Origin: Leucocoprinus leucothites
Lineage: Eukaryota; Basidiomycota; Agaricomycetes; Agaricales; Agaricaceae
Assembly (NCBI GenBank): GCA_013368445.1
Contig: JAACJO010000001.1
Coordinates: 2,170,001 to 2,234,000 of the forward strand
Direction: 5' to 3'
DNA: 64,000 nucleotides
A program made the translations under genes and the position numbers. Every line of letters starts with the position of its first letter. The first letter of the stretch is position 1. The notes under the pieces were generated by a model. It did no database searches and had not been told where the DNA came from. It saw nothing but the letters and a program-made list of their open reading frames with translations. Positions 33,964 through 46,240 of this stretch are shown one piece after another.

Positions 33964-36906
33964 CTCCGTCTATCCCCATACCTTTTTTATAATATATTAC
34001 GGTAATTCCTGTAACCTGCGTCTGGCTTCTATGATGAGATTCCAGGTAGTACACAATTCATGTGCTCAATCACAGTCTCGACAAGTCTACTTCCACACCT
34101 CATGTCACGCCACCCGACCCTCCCGAACTCGTCTACCTTGTAGCGCGAAGCCAGAAGCAAAGAGACTCAAAAACAGCCCCTCGATCCCAGGGCTACATAT
34201 GGCATCACACATCAGAAACTTCACGTCGTCCTCATCTTTCATCAATCACACACTCAACGCGCCCCCAAAATTTCATCCCCCAAGTTCCCATATTTAAACA
34301 ATCATCCCGCTTGAATTGGAACGACATCCTGATGGCTGCACAGGTACCAGTCGACCTGAAGTCACCCTACTTGGTATCCTTACCCCTAGTTGATATTAGG
34401 TCGAGTGACACTCATTGACCGGACCATACAGCCATATAGGAGGGTTACCGAACCCGAGGGCGCTTTTGTCCCTGTATTCTATCTTTGGCATCGATCTGAA
34501 GCCACTGGGGGCGCAAACTCTAGAGACTAGCCAACAAACCCGCCCTGCCATATTAGATCTTGAAAGCCCAGTGAAGAACCATCACCATAAGTGATCATCA
34601 TCATGTGTCCATGTCTATGTCCTGACTCATCACTTTACTCTTTGAGCACTTTGTGAGAGAGCACTAGTTCTGAGGGGGAAGAGCAACTTTGAGCAAAGGA
34701 AGGAGAGAGACCCCTATCACCGAAAGGCCAGGTTTCGACCGCCACAACGTACTTTGTTACCCTCTCACCACGCCCCTTCTTTTTTTGTCTTACTAAGAAA
34801 AGAAGTATTTCTTTCTTCACTGGACTTGGCCGGTTAAAGAATTCTTGCAATCTGAGGCTTCTCAACCGCCGTTTAAACCCGTTTCACCGACCCCGTTTAG
34901 ACCTTTGCTTCGGGACCTAGGCTCTCTGTGTGAACAACCACATATCCTGTGTGCGCCAAGCTGGGATGGACGATGTATAGCGGTCCTTTTTGTTTGAACG
35001 TTGTTCCAAATCTATGAATAATTTGAATAGAATCATTGTATAGGACATAGATAACGTTTAGGCTGCATATGTCGTTGTAGACCGACCTAACCACTCTCAG
35101 TATATCTTCTGATCTCCGCGTAAGTTGTTGATCCTTTACAGATAAACCTCTGGGTCTACGGTACGCGCTTTACGGTGTCCGTTTATCTCAGACCAAACCG
35201 GCGTGAATACAATGGCAGGTATTGAGTATAAAACCTCTCGAATACTCTTTTGAGTCTCTTCACTGATCGACCATCAATGCACCCAACTTCTACTCGCTCC
35301 CGACACCTCCGAACTAATCTGATTACCAAGCTTCCAAATCTTCCTCCCCGTTTCAACCTACCGCCACAAATGAAAAGTGCCGCTATTGAAATTTCATCAA
35401 GCGAGGACATGAACAACAAGCAAAAGTAAACACATATATGCACTGTTTGAAGGTCCGAACAAATCAAAACCTTCCCGTGACCAAGTCATTGCCAGACGCC
35501 GAAGATAAGCTCGTACGAGTGTCACAACAGTAGTCAAAGGTATGATCATCAAAAAACGAGTGGCGGAAGTAACCAAGTAGACGCTATACCTAATGTACTA
35601 CAATACTCCATCCGCTTCGCTTAAGTATAGTTGGCACTGCGGTCTGGAACGTGAGTCGGAGCCTTGCTGTTGCCACAGCGCTTCCGCTTGAAATCGAGGC
35701 CAAGTTAGTACTATTAGACTCCACTTCGACTCCCCGAGATCAGAGCTAAATTAAAAGAATTCATGTACATACTAGTCGTTGCACGGTGTGAGTGGTTATC
35801 GCCAACAAATGCATTCAGCTGAAGAAGAAGAATCACGCACACGAGTATGGGCACGTTGAGTATGAAGAAGAGCTGGCGGCGGTGGAACTAAGCGATCTTC
35901 CAAATAGCGCTCACTAGTACACCCCGCGACCGGCTTCGAGCTTAGTTGAACCACGGAAGTTAAAAAACGTCCTGCATACTATAAACTCTAGCTTCTTCTC
36001 CCTACCTGCTTAGCACTGATAGCACAAGTTCCCCGCCTCCGCTCCTCCTGCCCTGGCCCTCCTGGTGCACCGAGTTACTTCAATAGTCTAAGCACTTCCT
36101 TCCTTCCCGATAACCTATGATTCAACTCCCTAAACTCAAAATCTCGACGGTAGCCATGCCATACAAGGTACGAGCAACCTGATGCATCATTTCATTGGAT
36201 GGACAGAGAGGAGTGTGTCCTGGTACGAAATTAACTTTGGCAGCCGCCCCGCTATAACGCTCACAAGGCTCAAGGGTCTCCGGTGTCCAGTCACATCGAC
36301 CCAGGCTTGGTAAACCTCCAAGTATGTTATTCACGGAGTCCTATCAATTTACCGTTCATGTCACTCGACCAACCACAAACAACCAGGGTCCGTCGTTTTC
36401 AGTCGGCATGAGCTAAATGGCCTTTTATTTGAATGCAAACATTCGGGGCTTGACTATAATTGCTCACTCTTATATTGTCGTCCCTTGAACTCCAAACTTA
36501 CTACATTACCTCCCAAGTTTAGTCCACCCAAACAACGCCTCCTACCGTACATGCCACAGCTCCTATCCCCTTTCCGAAGTTAGCCCTTATTGTAATGACT
36601 GTCATAGATACCCAGATTAACCCAGAAGCCTCTCGCCCAAACGGGGAGAGCGCGTTGGGCACGTTACTACGCCTTGTGATCTCCTTTACGCCTTCAACTC
36701 CAGTCCGATGGAGTATAGACTCAAGTTCCCAGACATTCGGGATTCAGGAAGCCCTACTATGGTTCTACCATAGATCTTACCGCACGCAGAGTCCTTCTCA
36801 AGGTGCTGATGGTGAGAATAATCGTTTCTCATATGATGTAGTTTATATTGCAAAAGAAGCAAATCAGCTACCTCATGCCTGAGACCCTATCCACCGCTCG
36901 AGATAA
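33964..36906. other. 2.9 kb gene-free region
   Basis: The longest stretch without a recognised gene. Open frames reach about 118 codons (34062-34418) and 95 codons (36595-36882), but none resembles a known protein or carries through plausible splice sites. A short charged stretch on the plus strand near 35.82-35.92 kb reads like coding sequence for about 30 codons and then stops. No terminal repeats were found by eye. It may hold decayed repeats or a noncoding RNA. Confidence 0.4.
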
Positions 36907-38203
<1,297 letters not shown>

Positions 38204-38471
38204 GCTCTATACTTTCGATGGAAAAAAACGGAAAAATGGAGAGGAAGAGTAGGCAGGTGTGAAGAAGGCTAATTACCAGACATCGCAGATGACGCGTCCG
38301 TGATCATATTCAGGGTCGGTGTTGACGTATTCTTTACAGCTATTTGGCATCACCGTTTGTAGCAAATAAAACTGTCTAAACAGAATTCCGATTGATGACC
38401 GGACAAAACGATTCTTATGAACGGCTTTGCCCAGGGCTCAGAGGCTTCGCCAGCCTCTGCTCCAGCTTGTT

Positions 38472-40831
38472 ATGACATCCAGTGAACTTTCAGACGCACT
38501 TAATCCCTATGCTGGCCATTCAAGATCACAACAACCTGCTTCAAACTACCTAGATTCCTTTCAGCAAAATGCCGTTGGCGTTCAGAATTATATTCCTCAC
38601 CGGAGTGAGCTCGAGCTCGCGATTCCTGAAAACCAACATTCCCCCGTAGAAACACCGTATGTCGTCTCGTGTTTTCTCTGTTTGATTTAGAAGCTCATCC
38701 TTTGTCAGGCAGATGCAGATGGTGCCTAGACCCATGAGGGGGCCGTCTGCACCGGTTGGCCACCCCATTCACGAACTCATCCGAGCCTTGTACGCAACCC
38801 GAGAAGCCCAAGAGCGGGAGAACCAAAGGCGTCGTGATTGGGAGCGGCAACACGAAGTTAGCCTTCGTCAACGCCAAAGCGAAATGGAACGGCAGATGAA
38901 CGAATTGAGGCAACAAATCACCACACTGCAAGCTGCGCTCGCACAGAACAACTCCTTGGCTGGTCAGACTAGCAGTCCTGCCCTATCTCTCAATGCCGTT
39001 GGAATATCTCCGAGTTGTTCACCGAACATGGACAATTCCCATCCTACGACGGGCCTATTCACTCCACAATATTCTTTGTCGCCTGCGGTTCTTCCGTCCC
39101 AGCCCCACCAACCCAACCAGCCCGTGTCACCTGTATCCCCAGTGCTACAGAGCACCCCTGTTTATGGTAATGCTCATTTTGTTCAGGGCTCTTCCACAAC
39201 TCCCCATACGTCTATGACGCAACGCCTTTACGATGGTGGTGTTGGTGATGGTTACCAGTCTCACCAGGCAACGTTGCAGATGCAACATAACTCCCCTCAT
39301 TTGCGACAACTTCCCAGTCAGCAATATCAAGATATTCAGAGCCAGTCGGCACCGGTGCACCAGAATTACCAACCATCACAGCAAGCCTCCACTGATACTT
39401 TCCCCCCATCAACTAGTTCATTGTCTCCCCCTCGATCTGTCACTCCTTCACCGTCGCCCCTGGTTGGCTCGACAGAAATCTCTCAATCTCCCCGGTCGCC
39501 CCGCTCACCCTATCTGTCTCATGCCACATCGAGGAGCAGTAGAAAACGTTCGAATGCTGATTTGTCAAGCAGCAGTTCTGATAGTGCTTCTGATAGCTCT
39601 GAACCCAATCCCAGATATCGGATTCGTCGGACCAATCATCACGACAGACGTTTTCTAACCATTCACGTCAGTGCTCAATCTTATTCTTTGCTTTATCGCT
39701 TCTGAATTTGGGTTTCTAGCATGCGATGCGAGCGCATTTCCTCCGAATGATGCAAATCGAAACGGACAAGGAACTACCGGATAGTCACGCAGAGGGCGAA
39801 GCTCTCGGGCCTGACGACCCTATTCGGTTCGTGTGGGACAAAACCACAAAGCAATCCGTCCATAATAGTCGTATGAAGACTCGCATCATGAACGACATAA
39901 AAGAAAACAGCAAGTTGTACAAGCACGTTCCCCGGAAAGATTTCAACAAGAAGATTCTAGACGCGACTTTTGAGCAATGTTTCGTTACCTTCAGACAGAA
40001 ATTCCGGGCCCAGAGGGATGCGTTGAGTGCTCAGAATCTGAAGAAACGGGAAGATGCCAAGGCGCGAAGGGCCCGGCGGGTTTCTAGAAGAAAAATTGTG
40101 AGTCCGCTCCGGAAGCTAGCTATCATAGGAATTGGGGTGTTGATGGTGTTGTTCTTTTACAGAAGCTGGCCAATCGTGCTGACGCTAGGGAAAAGATCGA
40201 GGTGTTACACCATGTGACATTCGACGGCGCTCTCCAAGTCGAATGCATGTCGTCAGAGGAGTCCGACTATGAGACCGATGGTTCTGGAAGCCGGGCATCT
40301 ATTCTTCGCACGCGAGGGTATGCCTGGAGGAGTCGACGACTTATTCGGTTTTATGGTATTTTGGATGAGAGTATGCCCAACAAGATCAAACGAGGGGCCG
40401 GAAAGAAGGAGCGTGCTTGTGGTCCTGTCAAAGAGGGATTCAGTCTCCCACCAAAGCGAGTTGCAAGTTGGATGATCAGTCAACGGTGGATGAATGCAGC
40501 TCAGCGCGAGCACCCTGATCTTCCCAACGTTGTGAGCAAGTTGATAGAAGAGCCCGCAGGGTTCGAGTGGAGTCGACTTGATATTCTGGGCGAAGACAGT
40601 GAGGCCGAAACTGAACCTAGACCTTCACCCCATCTGCCTTCGTCTCAGATTCCGCAGCAGCTTCCCGCTATGCAACGTCCACATTCACACCACCATCCCC
40701 AGCCACATCAGCCGACCAGTTTTCATATGCCGCAGGATATGGGGCTGAATTATAACCCTCAGTCTAATTTACCGATACCCCAGCATTATAATGCAGACAT
40801 CTCTTCCTTAGGTTACGTATTACCATCTTGA
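38472..40831 (+). CDS. Coiled-coil and disordered protein with a conserved-looking charged core, unknown function
   Basis: The first ATG of the frame is 38472 (MTSSELSDALNPYAGH). Exons join at P|QMQMVPRP (acceptor before about 38710), H|HAMRAHF (acceptor before 39720) and I|KLANRADAR (acceptor before about 40163). Domains: a coiled coil with many Arg/Gln/Glu (about residues 80-140, EAQERENQRRRDWERQHEVS), a long Ser/Pro/Gln-rich linker, then a charged core that seems folded (MMQIETDKELPDSHAEGEAL, DPIRFVWDKTTKQSVHN, KDFNKKILDATFEQCF), a nuclear-type basic patch (KKREDAKARRARRVSRRK), and a Pro/His-rich tail. A nuclear role is plausible from the basic patches and polar linkers, but this is inference. 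I do not recognise the family. Confidence 0.7.
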
Positions 40832-40890
40832 TATTTAGTGCAATTGTATCAATTTAGTGGACTTGGAAGCTTGTTGAAATATTTGAGTGG
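40832..40890. other. 3' flank of the coiled-coil gene
   Basis: A short spacer between the stop codon and the left end of the transposon relic; probably 3'UTR. Confidence 0.4.
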
Positions 40891-40892
40891 TA

Positions 40893-40917
40893 CAGTGTAG
40901 TAGTGTCACTTGGCACA
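40893..40917 (+). repeat. Left terminal inverted repeat
   Basis: 25 bp, matching the reverse complement of 41650-41674 at 23 positions. Contains GTCACTTGGCACA at 40905-40917. Confidence 0.75.
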
Positions 40918-41649
40918 CCAGAATAAGATCATTTCTTTCCGAGGCCATTTCTTCATCAGATGTCTTAATACTTCACACATACATGGAGCAAGTGGCTTTG
41001 AACAGCCATATGTTATTCATTATTTATTTGTATTCTACGAACAAGAGGTATTCTTAAATTCCTGAAATCAGTCGAATGTCACACTTTCCCGTCAGTTGGC
41101 ACAGCGTGACCCGCACATGATATCACTCATCTCCTCTATCACATCACCTTCAAAGTCTTCATCATCAGCACCCATCCCAGCCTCCTCCATGGGCCGCCCC
41201 TTTGTATTTTTGTCTTTTGTTTTAACAAGCACTTTGTCAACTTTTTTTTTGGGAGAAACAAGAGCCTAACTGTTGAGAAGGTGATGGAGTGACAGGATGT
41301 ATCCTATATTTCTGTCACGCATCAAAGAATTGTCCCACTGTGGTCTCAATTCTGGCCAGAATCTCACCGGTCTTTCTTTGATCGTTAGCCAGGAAGTGTA
41401 GCATATTGTATATGCAAATTTGTACCGGAATTTGCACTTGTAGCCATTCCCGACGTGCTATAAAAGTTGTTTATGTTGTTCTGAGGCACTTTCTCGTACC
41501 AATCTTTACCTCCAGAAGTTATTTCTCGCTCAATCAAGGTCAAACTTGAGAATTATGTAGATTATACATGTTCATATTTTTGAGATTTTTCTTAGAGTAT
41601 TTCGTCCAAAAGGCAAGGTGTGGGAGGCCAGTGTGCCAACTGACCCTAC

Positions 41650-41674
41650 TGTGCCAAGTGACGTTACTACACTG
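41650..41674 (-). repeat. Right terminal inverted repeat
   Basis: Inverted partner of 40893-40917, with TGTGCCAAGTGAC at 41650-41662 and CACTG at the outer edge, next to TA. Confidence 0.75.
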
Positions 41675-41839
41675 TACAGTACAATGCCAGTCGATCCCAT
41701 CAATATTTTCCCGAAATGGTAGTCACTTCAAGCAACGTCGTGAAAATCAGACACAACGTGCACGTTCATGACCCTTGTGATACCACCTACTCTGTGATAC
41801 CCATCCCATCTTTCATTAGCTCTCGGCATACACAGAATT

Positions 41840-44175
41840 ATGTCTACAGAGTCTTCAGGTAAGTAGCAGTCTCTCGTCCTTGAATGGATAATGAAACCGG
41901 ATGCAGGACAAACTCAATCAGCAAACTTCCGTATGTCGCCTGAACCGTTCAATGCTCTCCTAAAGTTCACCTACAAAGAGCGTTTCATAAGATACAAATC
42001 GGGCTAAAGAATACGTTGAGCTTCATGACCAGGTCCAGGTATGCGCTTCCGGATTGTCAGGTGTTAACGGACCTGAAGATACGCATAGACGAGTATTGGC
42101 CTCCTGGACTCCCTAGAGTCATTTCTCTCAACGTTTCAGAAAGACCTTACAGCTGTAGCTGGCCAAATTTCGGACCTCCAGGACCGTAGTCAGGACATTG
42201 ATAACAAGCTGAAGAGTCGTCGAGTACGTGGCAGCTTGCTACCGTCACCACCCATACTCAACGCCTTTTTCGTTTAGCGAGTTGAGCGACCCCTCTCTAG
42301 CTTGATTTCTGAAATTACGATCCCTCCAGCACTTGCGGCCCTAGTATTGGATACGAATGTTGGAGAACCGTGGATCGACGCTATTGAAGACTTTGAGAGG
42401 AGACTAGTATTGTCGAAGTCTCGGTCGAGAGTGAAGGCTGCTAGGGACTTGGGGGAAGTTATTGAGGGATTGCGGATTGTGGTATGTTGTATCCTCATTT
42501 TGTCTACGTGGCGAATTCAGGAGGCGACTTATATAGGCCGCGACCAAACTGAGAGGATTCTTCTTGGCTATGTTTCAACCTATTCGGACGAGTGTCACGA
42601 CGAACATGCAAATTCTGCAAACATCAATTTTACTCAAGTATAGTCCACTATATGCCTTTTTGCATCGGCAGGCCCGTGACGTTGCGCTCGAGGTGCAACG
42701 GTCTTATGTTGGAGCAGCGCGGCTTTACTATGAGACAGGGTTTCGTCGGTACTCTCGTAGCCTCGGATATGTCAAGGTTAGTCTAATCCTCTGCCTCAGG
42801 AAAGTCGGACCTTCTTATACTTTATTCTAGTCCCGTACAACCGAGAAATTTGAGAACATTGTAGCGAGCAACAATGAACGTGATCTTAAACTAGATCTAG
42901 ACCGTCTCGCACATTCTAGGATTGACGGTCCATCCGTAACCCTAGCATATATGGCTGACGACAAGTCATATGTAAGTTTAGATATTGATCTGCGAAACAC
43001 TCGAAGGATGCTTAGCATTGTTGAAGAGAGAACCAGTCGAAGCTATATATAGGTCATTATTCCTCGTCTTCATGGACAACACCACCGCAGAATATGCCTT
43101 TCTATCAGCTTTCTTCAATGTGACACCATCAATCATCACTGGCGACTCGAAACCCCCGCCTCTCTCACCGAGAGGATCGCTTTCGCCGGAAGGAGGTGCA
43201 TCCTTAGAGCTGCGTTCTTCCGCATCTGACTCTGGTGGACAACGGGTTGGGTCTGGTGCCTCGTCAACATTTAGTGATCTAGTTACAATTCCGAGTTCCA
43301 AGGAAGAGCAAGCCAGCTATGATTCTTTATGGAAACAGATATTTGATCCAGTCCTTGAATACTGCAAAGTAAGCTGCGCCTTTATATCTACTGGTTACCT
43401 ATTTCATTCAGGCTTGGCAGATATTTGTGCGATCGGTCCTGGAACCCAAGCCGCCTGTTATACCATTGTTGACGATGATTCGGTTATCCGAGGATGTCGT
43501 TACTGAAGTACAGAAACGACGGTGTCCACCAGGCGAGCATTTCATTTTCAGCATGCTAATCCAAATGTGGCCTGTGTTCCGAGAAGCTGTGTCTGAGAGC
43601 ACTGAAGCTTTGAAGAAACTAGCTGAGGGCACATCTGGAGGATATTTTAGTCGAGCGACGGTCACAACCGACGCGATGATAACAGCTGTAAGTCCTCGAA
43701 TGCTATAATTGTATCGCTGGGTGTAGATTGATGTCTCCGATAGTTGTGTCGGAAATATGTTGTACTCTTCAATGCTTTTGTGTACTTGACTGTCAATGAG
43801 GAGGAGACGATGATCTTTGATAAGTGCGACATCTCTTTCTTCCTGATATATCTGTTGTTAACTACGTCTTATCTCAGCCTGCTGAGGTTGCGGAACGAGT
43901 TAACAAGCTTGATAGCTCAACATACGACTCGGATTTCGGATCCCCTCAGTAGAGCTACTGCACAGTCAACTATCTATGAGGGTGTCCTGCAGGGCCTAAA
44001 CGTCAGTCTGGTAATACTTGTAGCTGCCTCTGGTCTCAAACTAATCTGGACAATCTAGAAAACTACACATCATACGGCGCACCCTAAGTCTCAGCAAGAG
44101 ATCGCGTTCTGGGCACGTCTAGAAGAAGAGGCGCGGCGGAAGATCGTATCGGCGGGGCAGACGAGGAGACGATGA
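41840..44175 (+). CDS. VPS52: Vps52, GARP/EARP tethering complex subunit
   Basis: Vps52 is the core subunit of the GARP complex, which tethers endosome-derived vesicles at the trans-Golgi. The start ATG (41840) encodes MSTESSG in a 19 nt first exon; many short introns follow. Conserved blocks: KEYVELHDQVQ, LLDSLESFLSTFQKDLTAV, QISDLQDRSQDIDNKLKSR, VERPLSSLISEITIPPALA, VGEPWIDAIEDFERRL, then the middle region FLHRQARDVALEVQRSY and DGPSVTLAYMADDKSY, then FRSLFLVFMDNTTAEYAFLS-like sequence, and a C-terminal part with LRLRNELTSLIAQHTTRI. An acidic Ser/Pro-rich insert (PPPLSPRGSLSPEGG) lies in the middle. The stop lies in a GAGACGAT short tandem repeat (44166-44188). Confidence 0.9.
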
Positions 44176-45034
44176 GACGATGAGACAGCACTTCCTAACA
44201 CTTCTGGACAATGCATGGCCTTATGTTCGATCCCGGAAGTATATATAACATGAGCTTGGATTTGAACGTTTTGAACTCGGATATGGCACTCTCCTGAATT
44301 CAAGGACTCGCTTTACCTTGCGTTTAAAAAGTCATTCGAGCGAGGCAGGCGAGATGGTTCCATGTCACAAGTTGGACACATCAGCGCTCAGCTATAACAT
44401 GTACTACAACAGCTGGCAATCTAATTCATGAACCTGTCTTGTCCTTGTTTTCTTGCCACTGGTGCATGATACATGATGCTCGGCGGACATACTTGCTCTC
44501 AACGCTTCAGGTTTGATATCCGGCTCTAAATCACGAGAGATAGAATGTCACATGCGCATACATTCTTAGATCTCGAGCAGGGACATTATGGAATGATATC
44601 AGTTATAATAAATCGTACACAGCCGTATGGCCTTGTGACTGCATCTCTTGAGCTTCTTGTAATTTATGGGTTACTGGTAGGCTATAGTGAGTATATTTAG
44701 TGCTCCGATATCTGTGGAAATGCGGTATATACAATTATGGGGCTTGGTAGAGTGTGGTCAAGGTACTTGTGCCGTACGGAGAAAATCTACTCGAATCCCA
44801 GCTAAAGTTAGATGGTGCAGCTCTGTGTTGATGATCTGGAGGCTATGTATGATTTCCATTTTCTCTACGTTGCCTAAACGTTCATCGCTCGTCCAGACGA
44901 GAGATGGGGCAGTCAATTCTATCACGTTCTAAAAATGGCAATATGTGACCCCAATTTGAACAAGGTAAACAGCTCCTCTCAAACAATCATCTGCCGCCAC
45001 CTCGCACCAACCTTTGTGCTATTTCTTCACAACC
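44176..45034. other. Intergenic region VPS52-THOC7
   Basis: 859 bp: VPS52 3'UTR and THOC7 promoter. A weak tRNA-like string near 44739-44805 was examined and rejected. No gene was recognised. Confidence 0.4.
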
Positions 45035-46216
45035 ATGCCTCTCCACTCATCACAAAACAACCCATCGACAATAATGGCACCGCCAACTAACATTATTCCA
45101 ACCCTAACAATGGAGGAGGAAGGTAGCGCTCACGTTTTCACGGTTTCATCCCTCAACTGAATACAAGCTAATAGATGTTCAATTGTTGCTATAGATAACA
45201 TCGTTCTTGCACGCATTACAAACGACGAGCGGCCTCTCAAACGCGTTATCAAAAAGTTCCACAGCTACGTCAATGCTGCTGCGAATCCGACACCGGCGTC
45301 TAAACCGGCGGATGACCCAGTCCAGCAGATGGAGTCAATTGACGATGCCAAGGAGGCCTTTCTTGTAGAGCTCGCATCACTACAATTGCTATTGAAAAAG
45401 AGTGTAATGACGTGTGAGGCTGAGACTAGACAAGTTGAGAATTATCAAATGGAGAGGTATAAGATTGGTATGACTTGAGGCGTCCATTCCAGTGCTTGTA
45501 GTAGCTGACACGCAATCAATTCTAGAACAGGAGCATGAGTCACTGGAGATTCAAATCAAGGAGTTGAAAGTAGCGCTGGAGCACGCCCAAATACTTCGGC
45601 GGCGGAAAATGGAGTATGATGTCGTAGCCGAGAAAATACATACCTTGCCGTCAAGAGAGGAGCTCGAGCAGTGAGTCAAAGTGGTACTACACGCTCTAAC
45701 TTACTCACATCGGGTGCTAGAGAGATAGCATCTCTGGAGAACGACATGGCAGCCATCCATTCCGAGAACGAGACTCAAGAAAAGATGATACAAGGTCACA
45801 AGAGCGCGCTCGATAGCATCGTTGCCGAGCTCGCGTCACTACGCTTCCTCGGAAGAGACAAAGACACCATGTCCGAAGCTCCATCGGGTCGAGCGACGCC
45901 TGTTCTAGAAGTGGCGGCGGGACTATTGACCGATGCCCATACTGATGCCTCTACACGGGCAAATTCCGACATGCCGACACCATCTGCTAGAGAAGACGCT
46001 GAAGAAGAGAAAACTTCGGATGAACCTGAGTCACAAAAAATCACAGATTCCAATCCTGACGATGATATCGAGATGGGTGAGCTAGAAGAGGACCCAAAGG
46101 AGAAAGAAGCGGCGGTGAAGAAGAAACCACTCGCGGAGGAGCTGGAGGAGGGTGAAACCTTTGACGGAAGCAGTGAGCTTTCGGAACCTCCAGATGACAG
46201 TGAAGAGGAGCTCTAA
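45035..46216 (+). CDS. THOC7-like subunit of the THO/TREX mRNA export complex
   Basis: THO couples transcription to mRNA export. Exons: 45035-45122, 45195-45467, 45526-45670, 45721-46216; phases agree, giving 333 residues. The THOC7 core is helical: ARITNDERPLKRVIKKFHSY, AFLVELASLQLLLKKSVMTC, ETRQVENYQMERYKIEQEHE, and the signature RRRKMEYDVVAEKIHTLPSR, followed by a coiled coil, ENDMAAIHSENETQEKM. The C-terminal ~150 residues are disordered and very acidic (EDAEEEKTSDEPES, ELEEDPKEKEAA), ending DDSEEEL. Alternative starts exist at the internal ATGs of MAPPTN and MEEE. Its stop is only 24 bp from the stop of the convergent tRNase Z gene. Confidence 0.85.
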
Positions 46217-46240
46217 CTCCTGTTCTTTTCATGTGAGTCA

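Larger units (their letters stand above)
40891..41676 (-). mobile_element. Degenerate TIR DNA transposon, TA-flanked (Tc1/mariner-like size and ends)
   Basis: The left end (40893-40917) and right end (41650-41674) are inverted copies: over 25 bp, 23 match (CAGTGTAGTA, two mismatches, then GTCACTTGGCACA). Each end abuts a TA dinucleotide (40891-40892 and 41675-41676), the target duplication expected of Tc1/mariner/pogo elements. The core GTCASTTGGCACA recurs inside, at 41091-41103 (plus) and 41632-41644 (minus), as subterminal repeats. On the minus strand, broken frames remain: one opens MLHFLANDQRKTGEIL (from 41404) and soon stops; another carries GADDEDFEGD and ends CGSRCAN at 41092, beside an internal repeat. 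These may be transposase relics. 782 bp between the TAs. Confidence 0.72.

Noticed and set aside
33964..36906. Terminal inverted repeats like those at 40.9-41.7 kb
   Set aside because: I looked for the GTCASTTGGCACA motif in this gap; only a partial AGTTGGCAC match occurs near 35.63 kb, without a partner.
44739..44805. tRNA-like sequence with A-box and B-box-like strings
   Set aside because: The T-loop lacks the invariant TTC, and the acceptor-stem ends do not pair.
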